Source of the DNA: Enterococcus florum
GTDB taxonomy: Bacteria; Bacillota; Bacilli; Lactobacillales; Enterococcaceae
Length of the DNA: 64,000 bases
Assembly: GCF_004309355.1 (NCBI RefSeq)
Contig: NZ_BJCC01000034.1
Location: 62,001 to 126,000 of the forward strand
Reading direction: 5' to 3'
Numbering within the stretch: the first letter of the stretch is position 1; every line of letters begins with the position of its first letter. Under the pieces are notes generated by a model. It was not told where the DNA came from. It made no database searches and saw nothing but the letters and a program-made list of their open reading frames with translations. The translations under genes and the position numbers were made by a program. This document shows positions 26,448 through 34,551 of this stretch, one piece after another.

Positions 26448-26462
26448 AATTGTCTGAAAATT
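26448..26462 (-). promoter_or_regulatory. Near-perfect CodY box upstream of pepV
   Basis: AATTGTCTGAAAATT matches the consensus AATTTTCWGAAAATT at 14 of 15 positions. On the minus strand it overlaps a possible promoter (TTGTTC, then TACTAA). If that promoter serves pepV, the leader is about 270 bases long. The gap 26170-26756 otherwise holds the ppdK terminator and no convincing gene; the 61-codon plus-strand frame at 26381 has no ribosome-binding site I trust. Confidence 0.5.
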
Positions 26463-26671
26463 TAGTAAAAATATTTATACTTTCTGAACAAAAAAATGTT
26501 ATCCTTGGAAAACCAGGGTTTTCAAAGGCCGAGAATCACTTTCGGGAATCTCACAAGAAATTATAACGAATACTGAATCCGTTTACAAATAATAAGTCTA
26601 TCATCCAGCGTCCTTCATTCTCATCATTTTGTTATCATAAATCAATGATTCTCTGCTAACTCATTTTTCAC

Positions 26672-26716
26672 AAAAAGAAACCATGAATCTGATTCTTATT
26701 ATCAGACCCATGGTTT
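26672..26716 (-). terminator. Intrinsic terminator of ppdK
   Basis: Minus strand: AAACCATGGGTCTGAT and ATCAGATTCATGGTTT form a stem with one small bulge, followed by CTTTTTG. It lies about 40 bases after the ppdK stop. Confidence 0.8.
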
Positions 26717-26756
26717 AAAGCTTATTAAATTTTTAGAAAATTCAATTTTTTTGTTA

Positions 26757-29378
26757 TTATTTTTTTAGACCGGTAACGCCATATTGCGCCAAAGTCATCT
26801 TGGCTTGAGGGATCCTGAACGGCGAGCAAGAGATATAATTGATCGGCAGTGTATTCAGAAATACCAGTGATTTCGGATGCGCGGCGGCCTCTCCACAGAT
26901 ACCGATTTTCAGGTTAGGCTTCGTCTGACGGCCTTTTTCGATGGCGATCTTCATCATTGCGCCTACACCGTGTTCATCCAGTACTTGGAACGGATCGTCT
27001 TCAAATATCCCTGCTTCTCCATACTGATTGATGATTCGCGGAGAGTCATCACGAGAGAGCCCCAACACCATCTGAGTTAAGTCGTTAGTTCCAAAGCTGA
27101 AGAAATCAGCATATTTTGCAATTTCATCTGCCACCAGACACGCTCGCGGAATCTCGATCATGGTTCCGATCTGATAGGTTATTTTTTGATTAGAGACTGC
27201 TAAGAAATCTTGAATCGCTGTCTCGATCGAACAACGGACTTTGGCAAATTCCTGCGCATCGATTGTAAAAGGAATCATGATCTCCGGTTGGATTTCATAC
27301 CCGCGTTCCTTGATTACCTCACTTGCTGCTTCAACGATTGCTTCTCCCTGCATACGGTATATTTCTGGATAAGCCACTCCTAAACGCAGCCCTCTAAAGC
27401 CCAACATTGGATTGACTTCAGCCAGATTGTCGGATTTCCGTTTGACTTCATTAAAGGATTTGTTCAATGCTTTGGCTACTTCGCGACATTCGTCGTTGTT
27501 TTTCGGTAAAAATTCATGCAGCGGCGGATCCAGCAGGCGAATGGTGGTCGCTTTGCCTCCAGCTGCTTGATAGATGGATTTGAAGTCTTGCTTTTGAACG
27601 TCCTTCAAGTCCTTCAGTACCTCCAGACGTTCGTCCAATGTATCTGCTAAGATCAATCGTCTAAATTGCAGCAGCCGTGTTCTTTCAAAGAACATGTGCT
27701 CCGTTCTTGCCAAGCCGATTCCTGTTGCACCTAGAGCCATCGCCGTCTCGATGTCCTTCGGTGTCTCGGCATTGGCACGAACTTGGAATTTTGCGTGTTG
27801 ATCCCAAATACTTTGCAGCTCATCTAGTGCGACTGTATTGGTCAACTCTTCTAACGGAATTTCACCGAAATACACATTGCCTAACGTGCCATCTACAGAT
27901 AGAATCGTTCCTTCTTTGATGGTCTCTTTTCCAACAACACCGCCGTCTTCTTCCATGGTCAATGCCTCACAGCCGACGACTGAACAGATACCCATGCCGC
28001 GGGCTACCACCGCCGCATGAGAAGTCATCCCGCCACGAGCCGTCACGACTGCTTCACTGACAGCGATCCCTTCAATATCTTCTGGAGAAGTCTCTTCTCT
28101 CACTAGAATTACTTTTTCACCTCTGGCTTTGGCCTCAGTTGCAGCCTCTGCAGTAAAGTAAGCTGCACCAACCGCCGCACCAGGGCTGGCTGCCAAGCCA
28201 GATAGGAATGGTACCCGATTACTGATCACTGTTTCGTCAAAGCTTGGATGCAGCGAGGCTTCCAGATCCTTGGCCTCGATTCGTTCAATCAGCTCCTCTT
28301 CGGTGATAATCCCTTCTCTGAAGAAATCCAACAAAATCGTTAAGGCCGCCTTGGAGGTTCGTTTTCCATTACGGGTCTGAAGAATAAACAGCTTGCCGTT
28401 TTCAATCGTAAACTCGACATCCTGCATGTCTCGATAGTGCTTCTCTAAATTCTCTAAGATCGATTGTAGCTGCTGGAATTGCTCTGGCAGCTCTTCGGCC
28501 AACACTTGGATCGGCTTCGGTGTGCGGACACCAGCTACGACATCTTCTCCTTGTGCATTGATCAAGTATTCTCCAAATAATCCGGGCTCTCCGGTAGAAG
28601 GGTTTCTTGAAAAGACCACCCCAGTCCCCGATGAATCCCCAAAATTGCCGAAGACCATCTCCTGAATGTTTACGGCGGTCCCCAGATCGTCACTAATGTC
28701 ATGCAAGCGTCGATATGTCTTGGCTCGTGCATTGTTCCAGCTGCCGAAGACGGCTTCGATCGCTAGATGCAGCTGTTCGATTGGATTCTGCGGAAACTCA
28801 CGCTGGATCGCCTGACGATAGATTTCTTTGTATTCGCTTACAATGGTCTTCCAATGCTCAGCAGTTAGTTCATTGTCATAATTCAATTGGTGAAGCTTTT
28901 TCAACGCCGTGATGCGTGATTCGAACTTCTGGTTGTCGATGCCCATCACCACATCACCAAACATTTGCAGCAGACGGCGGTAGCAATCATAAGCAAACCG
29001 TTCGTCCTGACTGTTCTTTGCGATCGCTGCGACGGTCTGGTCATTCAACCCGAGGTTCAAAACCGTGTCCATCATGCCCGGCATTGAAAATTTTGATCCG
29101 CTGCGCACAGACACCAGCAAAGGCTGATCCAAATCGCCAAAACGTTTGCCGGTCTTTTCAGACAAGGTTTCTACAGCTTGGGTCACCTGCTCTTTCATTT
29201 CATCGGTCAGTTGATTCTGATGGCTCAAATAGTCCAGACAGGCCTCCGTCGTTACTGTAAAACCTGTCGGTACAGGAAGTCCCAGTTTGGTCATTTCGGC
29301 CAGATTGGCACCCTTTCCTCCTAGTAATCCCTTTTGTTCCTTTGACCCCTCTGAAAAAAGATATACCCATTTTGTCAT
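26757..29378 (-). CDS. ppdK: Pyruvate, phosphate dikinase
   Basis: Interconverts pyruvate, ATP and phosphate with phosphoenolpyruvate, AMP and pyrophosphate. All 873 residues of a normal enzyme are present. The N-terminal nucleotide-binding half contains LVSVRSGSKFSMPGMMDTVLNLG; the swivelling phosphohistidine domain has GGMTSHAAVVARG with His454; and the C-terminal TIM barrel has EHMFFERTRLLQFR, GTNDLTQM and the general acid Cys in GICGEAAAHP. AAGGAG precedes the ATG. The bifunctional PPDK regulatory kinase/phosphatase often found beside this gene is absent from the window. In a fermenting coccus it may run toward ATP from PEP and pyrophosphate or support PEP synthesis. Confidence 0.97.
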   Translation of the reverse strand: MTKWVYLFSEGSKEQKGLLGGKGANLAEMTKLGLPVPTGFTVTTEACLDYLSHQNQLTDEMKEQVTQAVETLSEKTGKRFGDLDQPLLVSVRSGSKFSMPGMMDTVLNLGLNDQTVAAIAKNSQDERFAYDCYRRLLQMFGDVVMGIDNQKFESRITALKKLHQLNYDNELTAEHWKTIVSEYKEIYRQAIQREFPQNPIEQLHLAIEAVFGSWNNARAKTYRRLHDISDDLGTAVNIQEMVFGNFGDSSGTGVVFSRNPSTGEPGLFGEYLINAQGEDVVAGVRTPKPIQVLAEELPEQFQQLQSILENLEKHYRDMQDVEFTIENGKLFILQTRNGKRTSKAALTILLDFFREGIITEEELIERIEAKDLEASLHPSFDETVISNRVPFLSGLAASPGAAVGAAYFTAEAATEAKARGEKVILVREETSPEDIEGIAVSEAVVTARGGMTSHAAVVARGMGICSVVGCEALTMEEDGGVVGKETIKEGTILSVDGTLGNVYFGEIPLEELTNTVALDELQSIWDQHAKFQVRANAETPKDIETAMALGATGIGLARTEHMFFERTRLLQFRRLILADTLDERLEVLKDLKDVQKQDFKSIYQAAGGKATTIRLLDPPLHEFLPKNNDECREVAKALNKSFNEVKRKSDNLAEVNPMLGFRGLRLGVAYPEIYRMQGEAIVEAASEVIKERGYEIQPEIMIPFTIDAQEFAKVRCSIETAIQDFLAVSNQKITYQIGTMIEIPRACLVADEIAKYADFFSFGTNDLTQMVLGLSRDDSPRIINQYGEAGIFEDDPFQVLDEHGVGAMMKIAIEKGRQTKPNLKIGICGEAAAHPKSLVFLNTLPINYISCSPFRIPQAKMTLAQYGVTGLKK

Positions 29379-29520
29379 GTGCTTCTCCTTTAAATTTTTA
29401 TTTAATCTGATAATAGTGTAATACGATACATATATAATGTCAATATGTGTATTATAAAAGAAATGATCTACTTATTATTCAATTAATTAAAGATCGTATG
29501 CCTTTTTGCATCGCATATCA

Positions 29521-29553
29521 AAAAGAGGCAGTCGATTTCTCGATTGCCCCTCA
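29521..29553 (-). terminator. Intrinsic terminator of the GH13 gene
   Basis: Minus strand: GAGGGGCAATCGA, loop GAAA, TCGACTGCCTC (one small bulge), then TTTTT. Confidence 0.85.
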
Positions 29554-29573
29554 TTGCATCTATTGAATTGTTT

Positions 29574-31331
29574 TTAGTTCTCTGCTACTTGCTCGATCAA
29601 GAAGCCACTCGGTCCAACAGATAACTGTTGGTCTCGCTCTACTCCTGCGCCAAGCAGTTCGACGCCTGTTTGAGCAACACGCAAAGACTCGTCACTTCCA
29701 TTAAAGGTACAGCGTAAGGTGACCCCTTGATACGTCCGCTGGAAAATCATCACTCGTTCCTCCAGCACGACCCAATCATCTTCGCTAAAGGTCAAAAGAC
29801 TCGCATACCGCTTTCGCAAAGCGATCAGTTTTTTAAAAAACTCTTTCAAGGCTTCATCTTGTTTTTCCCATGGCATGCAGCGTCGGCAATCTGGGTCAGG
29901 ACCACCTGCCAAGCCAACTTCTGTTCCATAATAAAGACAAGGTGTGCCTTTTTGCAGAAACATGAAAGCAAAAGCGCTTTTCAACAACTGCTGATCGTTG
30001 TTGCATAAGGTCATCATCCGTGGAGTATCATGAGAATCCAGCAGATTGAAGCTGACTTCATTGGCCTGATCGCAATACAGCATCTGCTGCCGATTCATGC
30101 GGTCGATCATTTCTTTCGCATCCATCGACTGATCCAAATAAAAATCCTTCAGACTCTCCGTGAACGCATAGTTCATCACGGCATGAAACTCGTCTCCTTG
30201 CAGCCAGCGCTGGGAAGAGTGCCAAATCTCACCCAAAATATACAGTTCCGATTTTTCTTCTAAAACTGTTTCATGGAATTTTTTCCAAAAATGATGATCC
30301 ACCTCGTTGGCAACGTCTAGCCGCCAGCCATCGATGTCAAACTCGCGGATCCAATAGGCGGCCACATCCAGCAAATACTCCTGCACCTCTCGATTGGCTG
30401 TATTCAGCTTCGGCATAGTCGGAACAAAGCTGAAGGTCTCATAAGTGATCGCATCGCCAAACTCCGAGTCCGGGATGGGCTGATAGGTCGCTGGGAAAGA
30501 ATGAATATGAAACCAATCTGCATATTTTGAATCTTGACCATTTTTCAAAACATCCCGCCATTGTCTCGAATCTTTGCCTAAATGATTAAAGACAGCATCC
30601 AGCATTACTTTAATGCCTCTTTCATGCGCCTTTTGTACCAGCTCCTTGAAGACCCTTTTGTCTCCAAAGTGCGGATCCACCTCATAATAGTCCACCGTGT
30701 CATATTTATGATTTGAAGGAGCCGAAAAGATCGGACAAAGATAGAGACCGTTAATTCCCAGCTCTTCCAAGTAATCCAACCGGTCAATGATCCCTTGCAG
30801 ATCTCCGCCGAAAAAGTCCTCTCGGTCTGGCAGCTTGCTTTCCCACGGCAGACAGTCTTCCGGATCATTGGTAGAATCGCCATTGGAAAAACGTTCTGGA
30901 AAAATTTGATACCATACCGTTTTATGTACCCAGTCCGGCACTTTGAAACGATCAATTTCATGGAAGTAAGGCATCCGAAAATAGATGTTGTCCTGCGTCA
31001 CATCCATTTGCTGATCCTCTAAAAGGCCCTGATCACAATAGAAAGCTTCTCTTCCCTCCTGATCGGTCAAATAAAAGCCATAAGCGAGTCGACGATAGTC
31101 CGCCGATACCTCGATCTGCCAATAATCATGATCAAGGGTCGCTGTGATTTTTTTCATTGGTTGCCGATTTAAATACCATTTTTCCTTCGTCAACAAGTAT
31201 GGATCACCGCTGATCAATTCGACCTTCTTGATGTCATTCCTTGCTGTTCTCAAGCGTATCCGCATCGTTTCCGGCGTGTACAAAAAAGCGTACTCACTTT
31301 CCGGCCGATGATAAACCGCTGCTTGATTCAC
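29574..31331 (-). CDS. Neopullulanase / cyclomaltodextrinase-type alpha-glycosidase (GH13_20)
   Basis: Cytoplasmic GH13 enzyme that hydrolyses maltodextrins, cyclodextrins or pullulan. The GTG at 31329-31331 (VNQAAVYHR) is chosen because AGAGGTGG lies 4-5 bases upstream and the resulting 585 residues match the family; an upstream in-frame start would add 20 residues with no site. An N-terminal beta domain (1-115) is typical of this subfamily and mediates dimers. The barrel motifs are complete: DAVFNH (region I), WRLDVANE with nucleophile Asp, GEIWH with acid/base Glu and LLDSHDTPR with the third carboxylate. YQIFPERFSNGD is a subfamily mark. No signal peptide. No maltodextrin transporter is adjacent. 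Confidence 0.93.
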   Translation of the reverse strand: MNQAAVYHRPESEYAFLYTPETMRIRLRTARNDIKKVELISGDPYLLTKEKWYLNRQPMKKITATLDHDYWQIEVSADYRRLAYGFYLTDQEGREAFYCDQGLLEDQQMDVTQDNIYFRMPYFHEIDRFKVPDWVHKTVWYQIFPERFSNGDSTNDPEDCLPWESKLPDREDFFGGDLQGIIDRLDYLEELGINGLYLCPIFSAPSNHKYDTVDYYEVDPHFGDKRVFKELVQKAHERGIKVMLDAVFNHLGKDSRQWRDVLKNGQDSKYADWFHIHSFPATYQPIPDSEFGDAITYETFSFVPTMPKLNTANREVQEYLLDVAAYWIREFDIDGWRLDVANEVDHHFWKKFHETVLEEKSELYILGEIWHSSQRWLQGDEFHAVMNYAFTESLKDFYLDQSMDAKEMIDRMNRQQMLYCDQANEVSFNLLDSHDTPRMMTLCNNDQQLLKSAFAFMFLQKGTPCLYYGTEVGLAGGPDPDCRRCMPWEKQDEALKEFFKKLIALRKRYASLLTFSEDDWVVLEERVMIFQRTYQGVTLRCTFNGSDESLRVAQTGVELLGAGVERDQQLSVGPSGFLIEQVAEN

Positions 31332-31434
31332 ATAACCACCTCTTTTCCATTCTATTCTACCAAAAAAGGCTTTCAAAAATCCACCATTCACAATTCGTAC
31401 GTTTTCACAAGAAGATTCTGCTTTTTTGTGCTAT

Positions 31435-31745
31435 TATAATAGTAGAGGATGCTCAATCTTCTACTCGCTGATTTAGCGAGGATCACTCCTGGGCGTAGTC
31501 TGTAGGGGAAGCAGCTACGTCCACCTTTTTGATGATAACCTATTTTATGATAAGAAACGAGGGATCCTGCCATTGAAAAACTAAGTGAATGTTGGAAAGC
31601 TGTCTTTTATCCTGAACACTTCTAAGAAACAGAAGGGCTCAGTAGGCAGATTTTCAGGATTGACTTGGTGTTCATGGCGAGGTCTCTTTTTGTGTCTTGC
31701 CAATCGAATCCAGACCTTTCCTGAAAATAGGAAAGGTCTTTTTAT
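31435..31745 (+). promoter_or_regulatory. Attenuator leader of the Lsa-like ABC-F gene
   Basis: A -10 TATAAT at 31435-31440 starts a leader of about 310 bases. Three pairing elements are visible: 1, ATCCTGAA (31609-31616); 2, ATTTTCAGGAT (31650-31660); 3, TCCTGAAAAT (31719-31728). Element 2 can pair with 1 or with 3. Element 3 forms the loop and inner arm of the terminator AGACCTTTCCT / AGGAAAGGTCT followed by TTTTT (31712-31744), which stands 4 bases before the GAGGAGG of the ABC-F gene. An earlier hairpin (GGGCGTAG / CTACGTCC, then CCTTTTT, about 31492-31532) lies closer to the promoter. Upstream short frames are described separately. Confidence 0.7.
31573..31584 (+). CDS. Candidate three-codon leader peptide (Met-Lys-Asn)
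   Basis: TTG AAA AAC TAA, preceded 9 bases upstream by GAGGG. It lies just ahead of pairing element 1 of the attenuator, where a stalled ribosome could affect folding. A second candidate is the eight-codon ATG frame at 31589-31615, whose stop lies inside element 1 but whose ribosome-binding site is poor. Which, if either, is translated cannot be told from sequence. Confidence 0.35.
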   Translation: MKN

Positions 31746-31759
31746 AGAGGAGGATTTTT

Positions 31760-33250
31760 ATGTCAACAATAAAAATCGAACAGTTGAGCTTTGGCTTTGA
31801 TAAACAAGGCACCTATTTATTTGAAAATGCTGATTTGTCTATAGATACACATTGGAAACTAGGATTGATCGGACGTAACGGACGAGGCAAAACGACCCTA
31901 TTGCAGCTGTTGTTGGGCACTTACCCTCATCGGGGAACGATTGACTCCCCACTTGAGCTGGTCTATTTCCCATCCAAGGTCAGAAAGACTGATCGGCTGA
32001 CCTATGAGGTTTTGTCCGATGTCGAGATTTTTGAGCTGTGGCAGCTGGAGCGGGAAATGAACTTGATTCGGTTAAATCCAGAGCTTTTGTGGCAGCCGTT
32101 TTCTACCCTATCTGGCGGAGAACAAACGAAAGCGTTGCTGGCCTTATTGTTTACACAAGAAAATCGTTACCCGCTCTTGGACGAACCCACAAATCATTTG
32201 GACGTAAAAGCGCGCAAGCATGTCGCCAGTTATTTGCAAAAAAAGACCGGCTTTATCGTCGTCAGTCACGACCGGCAATTTGTCGATGATGTTGTCGATC
32301 ATATCTTGGCGATTGAGAGGAGCCAGCTGGTTCTCTATCAAGGGAATTTTACGATTTACGAAGAACAAAAAAAATTGCGCGATGCCACTGAACAAGCTCA
32401 AAATGCTAAGCTGAAAAAAGAGGTCAGCCGCTTGAAGCAGACCGCAGCTGAAAAGGCTGAATGGTCGCGATCCAGAGAAAAAGATAAATATGGCCGACCT
32501 TCAGAAAAAGGCAGCGGAGCCATCAACGATACTGGCTTTATCGGCGCACGAGCTGCGCGGGTCATGAAACGCTCCAAACAGATCGAAGGGCGCATGCAGG
32601 ATCAAGTACGAGCCAAAGAACAATTGTTAAAGGACATTGAAGAAGTCGATCAGCTGACCATGAACTATCGACCGACCCACCACCAGCAGCTGTTAAAGCT
32701 TGAAGACGTGCAGCTTAGTTATCAGACACCCTTGTTCTCGCCTTTGTCTTTGGAAGTCAATAAAGGCGAGATCATCGCCATCCGCGGCGCCAACGGTTCG
32801 GGAAAATCCAGTTTGTTTGCTTTCCTGCTGGAGCAATTTGAAGGGATATCACAAGGAACTCGATTGCAGCCGAAAATCTTGACCGTCAGCTACGTCCGCC
32901 AAAATTATGAAGACAACCGCGGGGATTTGCGAGGCTTCGCTGAAAAGAATCACTTAGACTATTCTGCCTTTTTGAATAACCTGCGCAAGCTCGGGATGGA
33001 ACGGAATGTGTTTGAGAACCGGATCGAGGAAATGAGCATGGGCCAACGCAAAAAAGTGGAGCTTGCGAAATCGCTCTCTCAAGAAGCTGAGCTGTATCTG
33101 TGGGACGAACCATTGAATTATTTGGACGTCTTCAATCAAGAACAGTTGGAAGAACTGCTGCTGCGAATCAAGCCTGCCATGCTGATCATCGAGCATGATC
33201 GGCGGTTTCTCGATCGGGTGGCTGACCAGCAGATCGAACTAGCCGACTAA
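31760..33250 (+). CDS. Lsa-type ABC-F ribosomal protection protein
   Basis: A 496-residue soluble protein with two ATP-binding cassettes and no membrane spans. Cassette 1: Walker A GRNGRGKT, signature LSGGEQTKA, Walker B LLDEPTNHLD. A basic, charged linker (about 195-290, RLKQTAAEKAEWSRSREKDK) corresponds to the antibiotic-resistance domain that reaches the peptidyl-transferase centre. Cassette 2: GANGSGKS, MSMGQRKKVELA and LWDEPLNYLD. Length and motifs match the Lsa group, whose members displace lincosamides, streptogramin A and pleuromutilins from the ribosome. AGAGGAGGA precedes the ATG. The attenuator leader points to induction by ribosome-targeting drugs. The exact drug spectrum cannot be read from sequence. 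Confidence 0.88.
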   Translation: MSTIKIEQLSFGFDKQGTYLFENADLSIDTHWKLGLIGRNGRGKTTLLQLLLGTYPHRGTIDSPLELVYFPSKVRKTDRLTYEVLSDVEIFELWQLEREMNLIRLNPELLWQPFSTLSGGEQTKALLALLFTQENRYPLLDEPTNHLDVKARKHVASYLQKKTGFIVVSHDRQFVDDVVDHILAIERSQLVLYQGNFTIYEEQKKLRDATEQAQNAKLKKEVSRLKQTAAEKAEWSRSREKDKYGRPSEKGSGAINDTGFIGARAARVMKRSKQIEGRMQDQVRAKEQLLKDIEEVDQLTMNYRPTHHQQLLKLEDVQLSYQTPLFSPLSLEVNKGEIIAIRGANGSGKSSLFAFLLEQFEGISQGTRLQPKILTVSYVRQNYEDNRGDLRGFAEKNHLDYSAFLNNLRKLGMERNVFENRIEEMSMGQRKKVELAKSLSQEAELYLWDEPLNYLDVFNQEQLEELLLRIKPAMLIIEHDRRFLDRVADQQIELAD

Positions 33251-33257
33251 CTCTTTT

Positions 33258-33303
33258 ACAGCTGTCCTCCTTTCCTGGAAAAGGGCTTTGGACGGCTGTT
33301 TTC
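33258..33303 (+). terminator. Terminator after the ABC-F gene
   Basis: ACAGCTGTCC pairs with GGACGGCTGT, with a second inner pairing CCTTTCC/GGAAAAGG, followed by TTTTCTG, 7 bases after the stop codon. Confidence 0.6.
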
Positions 33304-33560
33304 TGAGGAGCTACAAGGATTTTGCGGAAGCCAACGACGATCGCTACAAGGGCTTAGGCACAAACATTCAAGCGACTGTGGTGTCTTATGTAGAGAAGAA
33401 TATTCCGATTCTTGTCGCAGCGAGACCCGGGATATTCACTACGATCGGTCATACTCTCGTTTTGATCCATGTCAGTGATTATGGCTTTTGGCTGCTGGAT
33501 CCCAGTAACGTAGAAGAGTCATTTACTGACCGCCTATTCCGAGGAGCAATTATCTCGTGA
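33303..33560 (+). pseudogene. Relic of a C39-like cysteine peptidase domain
   Basis: The open frame reads NIQATVVSYVEKNIPILVAA, then RPGIFTTIGHTLVLIHVSDY and FWLLDPSNVEESFTD. This is the pattern of the C-terminal half of Peptidase_C39_2 proteins (pattern: IPV, then GHF.VLTG, then DP), with the catalytic His in IGHTLV and the Asp/Asn position in LLDPSN. The N-terminal half with the active-site Cys is missing, the likely TTG start lies in the ABC-F terminator, and there is no ribosome-binding site. The gap 33251-33660 contains this relic and two terminators. Confidence 0.55.
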
Positions 33561-33606
33561 AATCGAGTACTTTTTGTGTTATTTGTTCTCACGTTTAAAC
33601 GAAGCG

Positions 33607-33642
33607 AACACCCTATCACAGTTGAACTGATAGGGTGTTTTA
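33607..33642 (+). terminator. Strong hairpin between the C39 relic and the ROK gene
   Basis: AACACCCTATCA and TGATAGGGTGTT are exact complements around a 9-base loop. The plus-strand tail is TTTTATAAAAAG, a short U-run. It may stop convergent transcription from both sides. Confidence 0.65.
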
Positions 33643-33660
33643 TAAAAAGATTTTTTGGAG

Positions 33661-34551
33661 CTAATGCTCTAAATTGAACTGATAAACTGCTCCTATCATG
33701 TTTGCTTTATCTAAATATTGGCACGGCTTTACGCACGGAGACAGTCCATCCGCCCCTTTATCTTTGGTCAATTGTTTGAGTCGAGCGGTAATCTCTGTAA
33801 TCACATGGGTATTTTGCGAAATAGCGCCGCCAATCAAAAGAACTTCTGGATCAAATGTTACCGACAAGTTGAATGCACCAATCGCAATGGCTTGAAGCAG
33901 GCGATCAACAGACTCTTTCGCTAATTCGTCGCCTTTTTCAGCAAGCGCAAAGACATCTAAACCGCTATATGATCGGCCATCCTTTTTCTCTTCGGAAAAG
34001 TGGCTGCTCATTGTTACTGGAGATCCAGCTTCACTTAGCGTTTGATTGGTTTTACTATCAATGATCATAAATCCAAATTCTCCGCCAAATAAGTGCGCTC
34101 CTGATTTCAGTTCATTGTCTATGACAATCGCTCCTCCGATGCCAGAACCAATGATCAGAAAGGCCGAGCTCGTTGCCTCCTTCGCGTTTCCGCACCAAAC
34201 TTCTGCTAACGCGGCGCAATTCGCATCATTTTGAATAGAAACCGGAAGTCCAACCCATTTTGACAATTCCTCACGTATCGGAAATCGATGGATGTAGTCA
34301 ATGGCACTTGCACCATAAATAGTACCGCTCTTCGTGTCCACCGCGCCTGGACAGGAAATCGCAACCCCTTCGATTTCTTCATCTATTTGTTTACTTAACT
34401 GTAAAATAAGCTCTTTCATTTCTATCCAAGATTTTGGAGTTGCTGCTGAAGCTGTTTTCTCCAATGTGTCTTTCTTCCAAATACCATACTTGACGGATGT
34501 TCCTCCGATATCTATCACCAGCAGTTTTCTCATGTCATTCATCCCCGTCAT
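33661..34551 (-). CDS. ROK family sugar kinase (beta-glucoside kinase or glucokinase type)
   Basis: A 296-residue ASKHA-fold kinase. The phosphate-1 loop is IDIGGTSVKYG; the catalytic base lies in SIQNDANCAALAE (Asp of NDANC); adenosine-site glycines are in LIIGSGIGGAIV. The zinc-binding CXCG motif of many ROK proteins is not present, as in BglK-like members. The ATG overlaps the stop of the preceding GH1 gene (ATGA), so the two are translationally coupled. Next to a PTS permease and 6-phospho-beta-glucosidase it may phosphorylate the glucose released, or phosphorylate a beta-glucoside taken up without the PTS. Confidence 0.85.
   Translation of the reverse strand: MTGMNDMRKLLVIDIGGTSVKYGIWKKDTLEKTASAATPKSWIEMKELILQLSKQIDEEIEGVAISCPGAVDTKSGTIYGASAIDYIHRFPIREELSKWVGLPVSIQNDANCAALAEVWCGNAKEATSSAFLIIGSGIGGAIVIDNELKSGAHLFGGEFGFMIIDSKTNQTLSEAGSPVTMSSHFSEEKKDGRSYSGLDVFALAEKGDELAKESVDRLLQAIAIGAFNLSVTFDPEVLLIGGAISQNTHVITEITARLKQLTKDKGADGLSPCVKPCQYLDKANMIGAVYQFNLEH

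Noticed and set aside
26381-26566. 61-codon plus-strand frame in the pepV-ppdK gap
   Set aside because: No convincing ribosome-binding site or family, and it spans the CodY box.
31585-31800. 71-codon frame overlapping the ABC-F start as a separate gene
   Set aside because: Covers the attenuator hairpins and has no ribosome-binding site; kept only as a possible leader frame.
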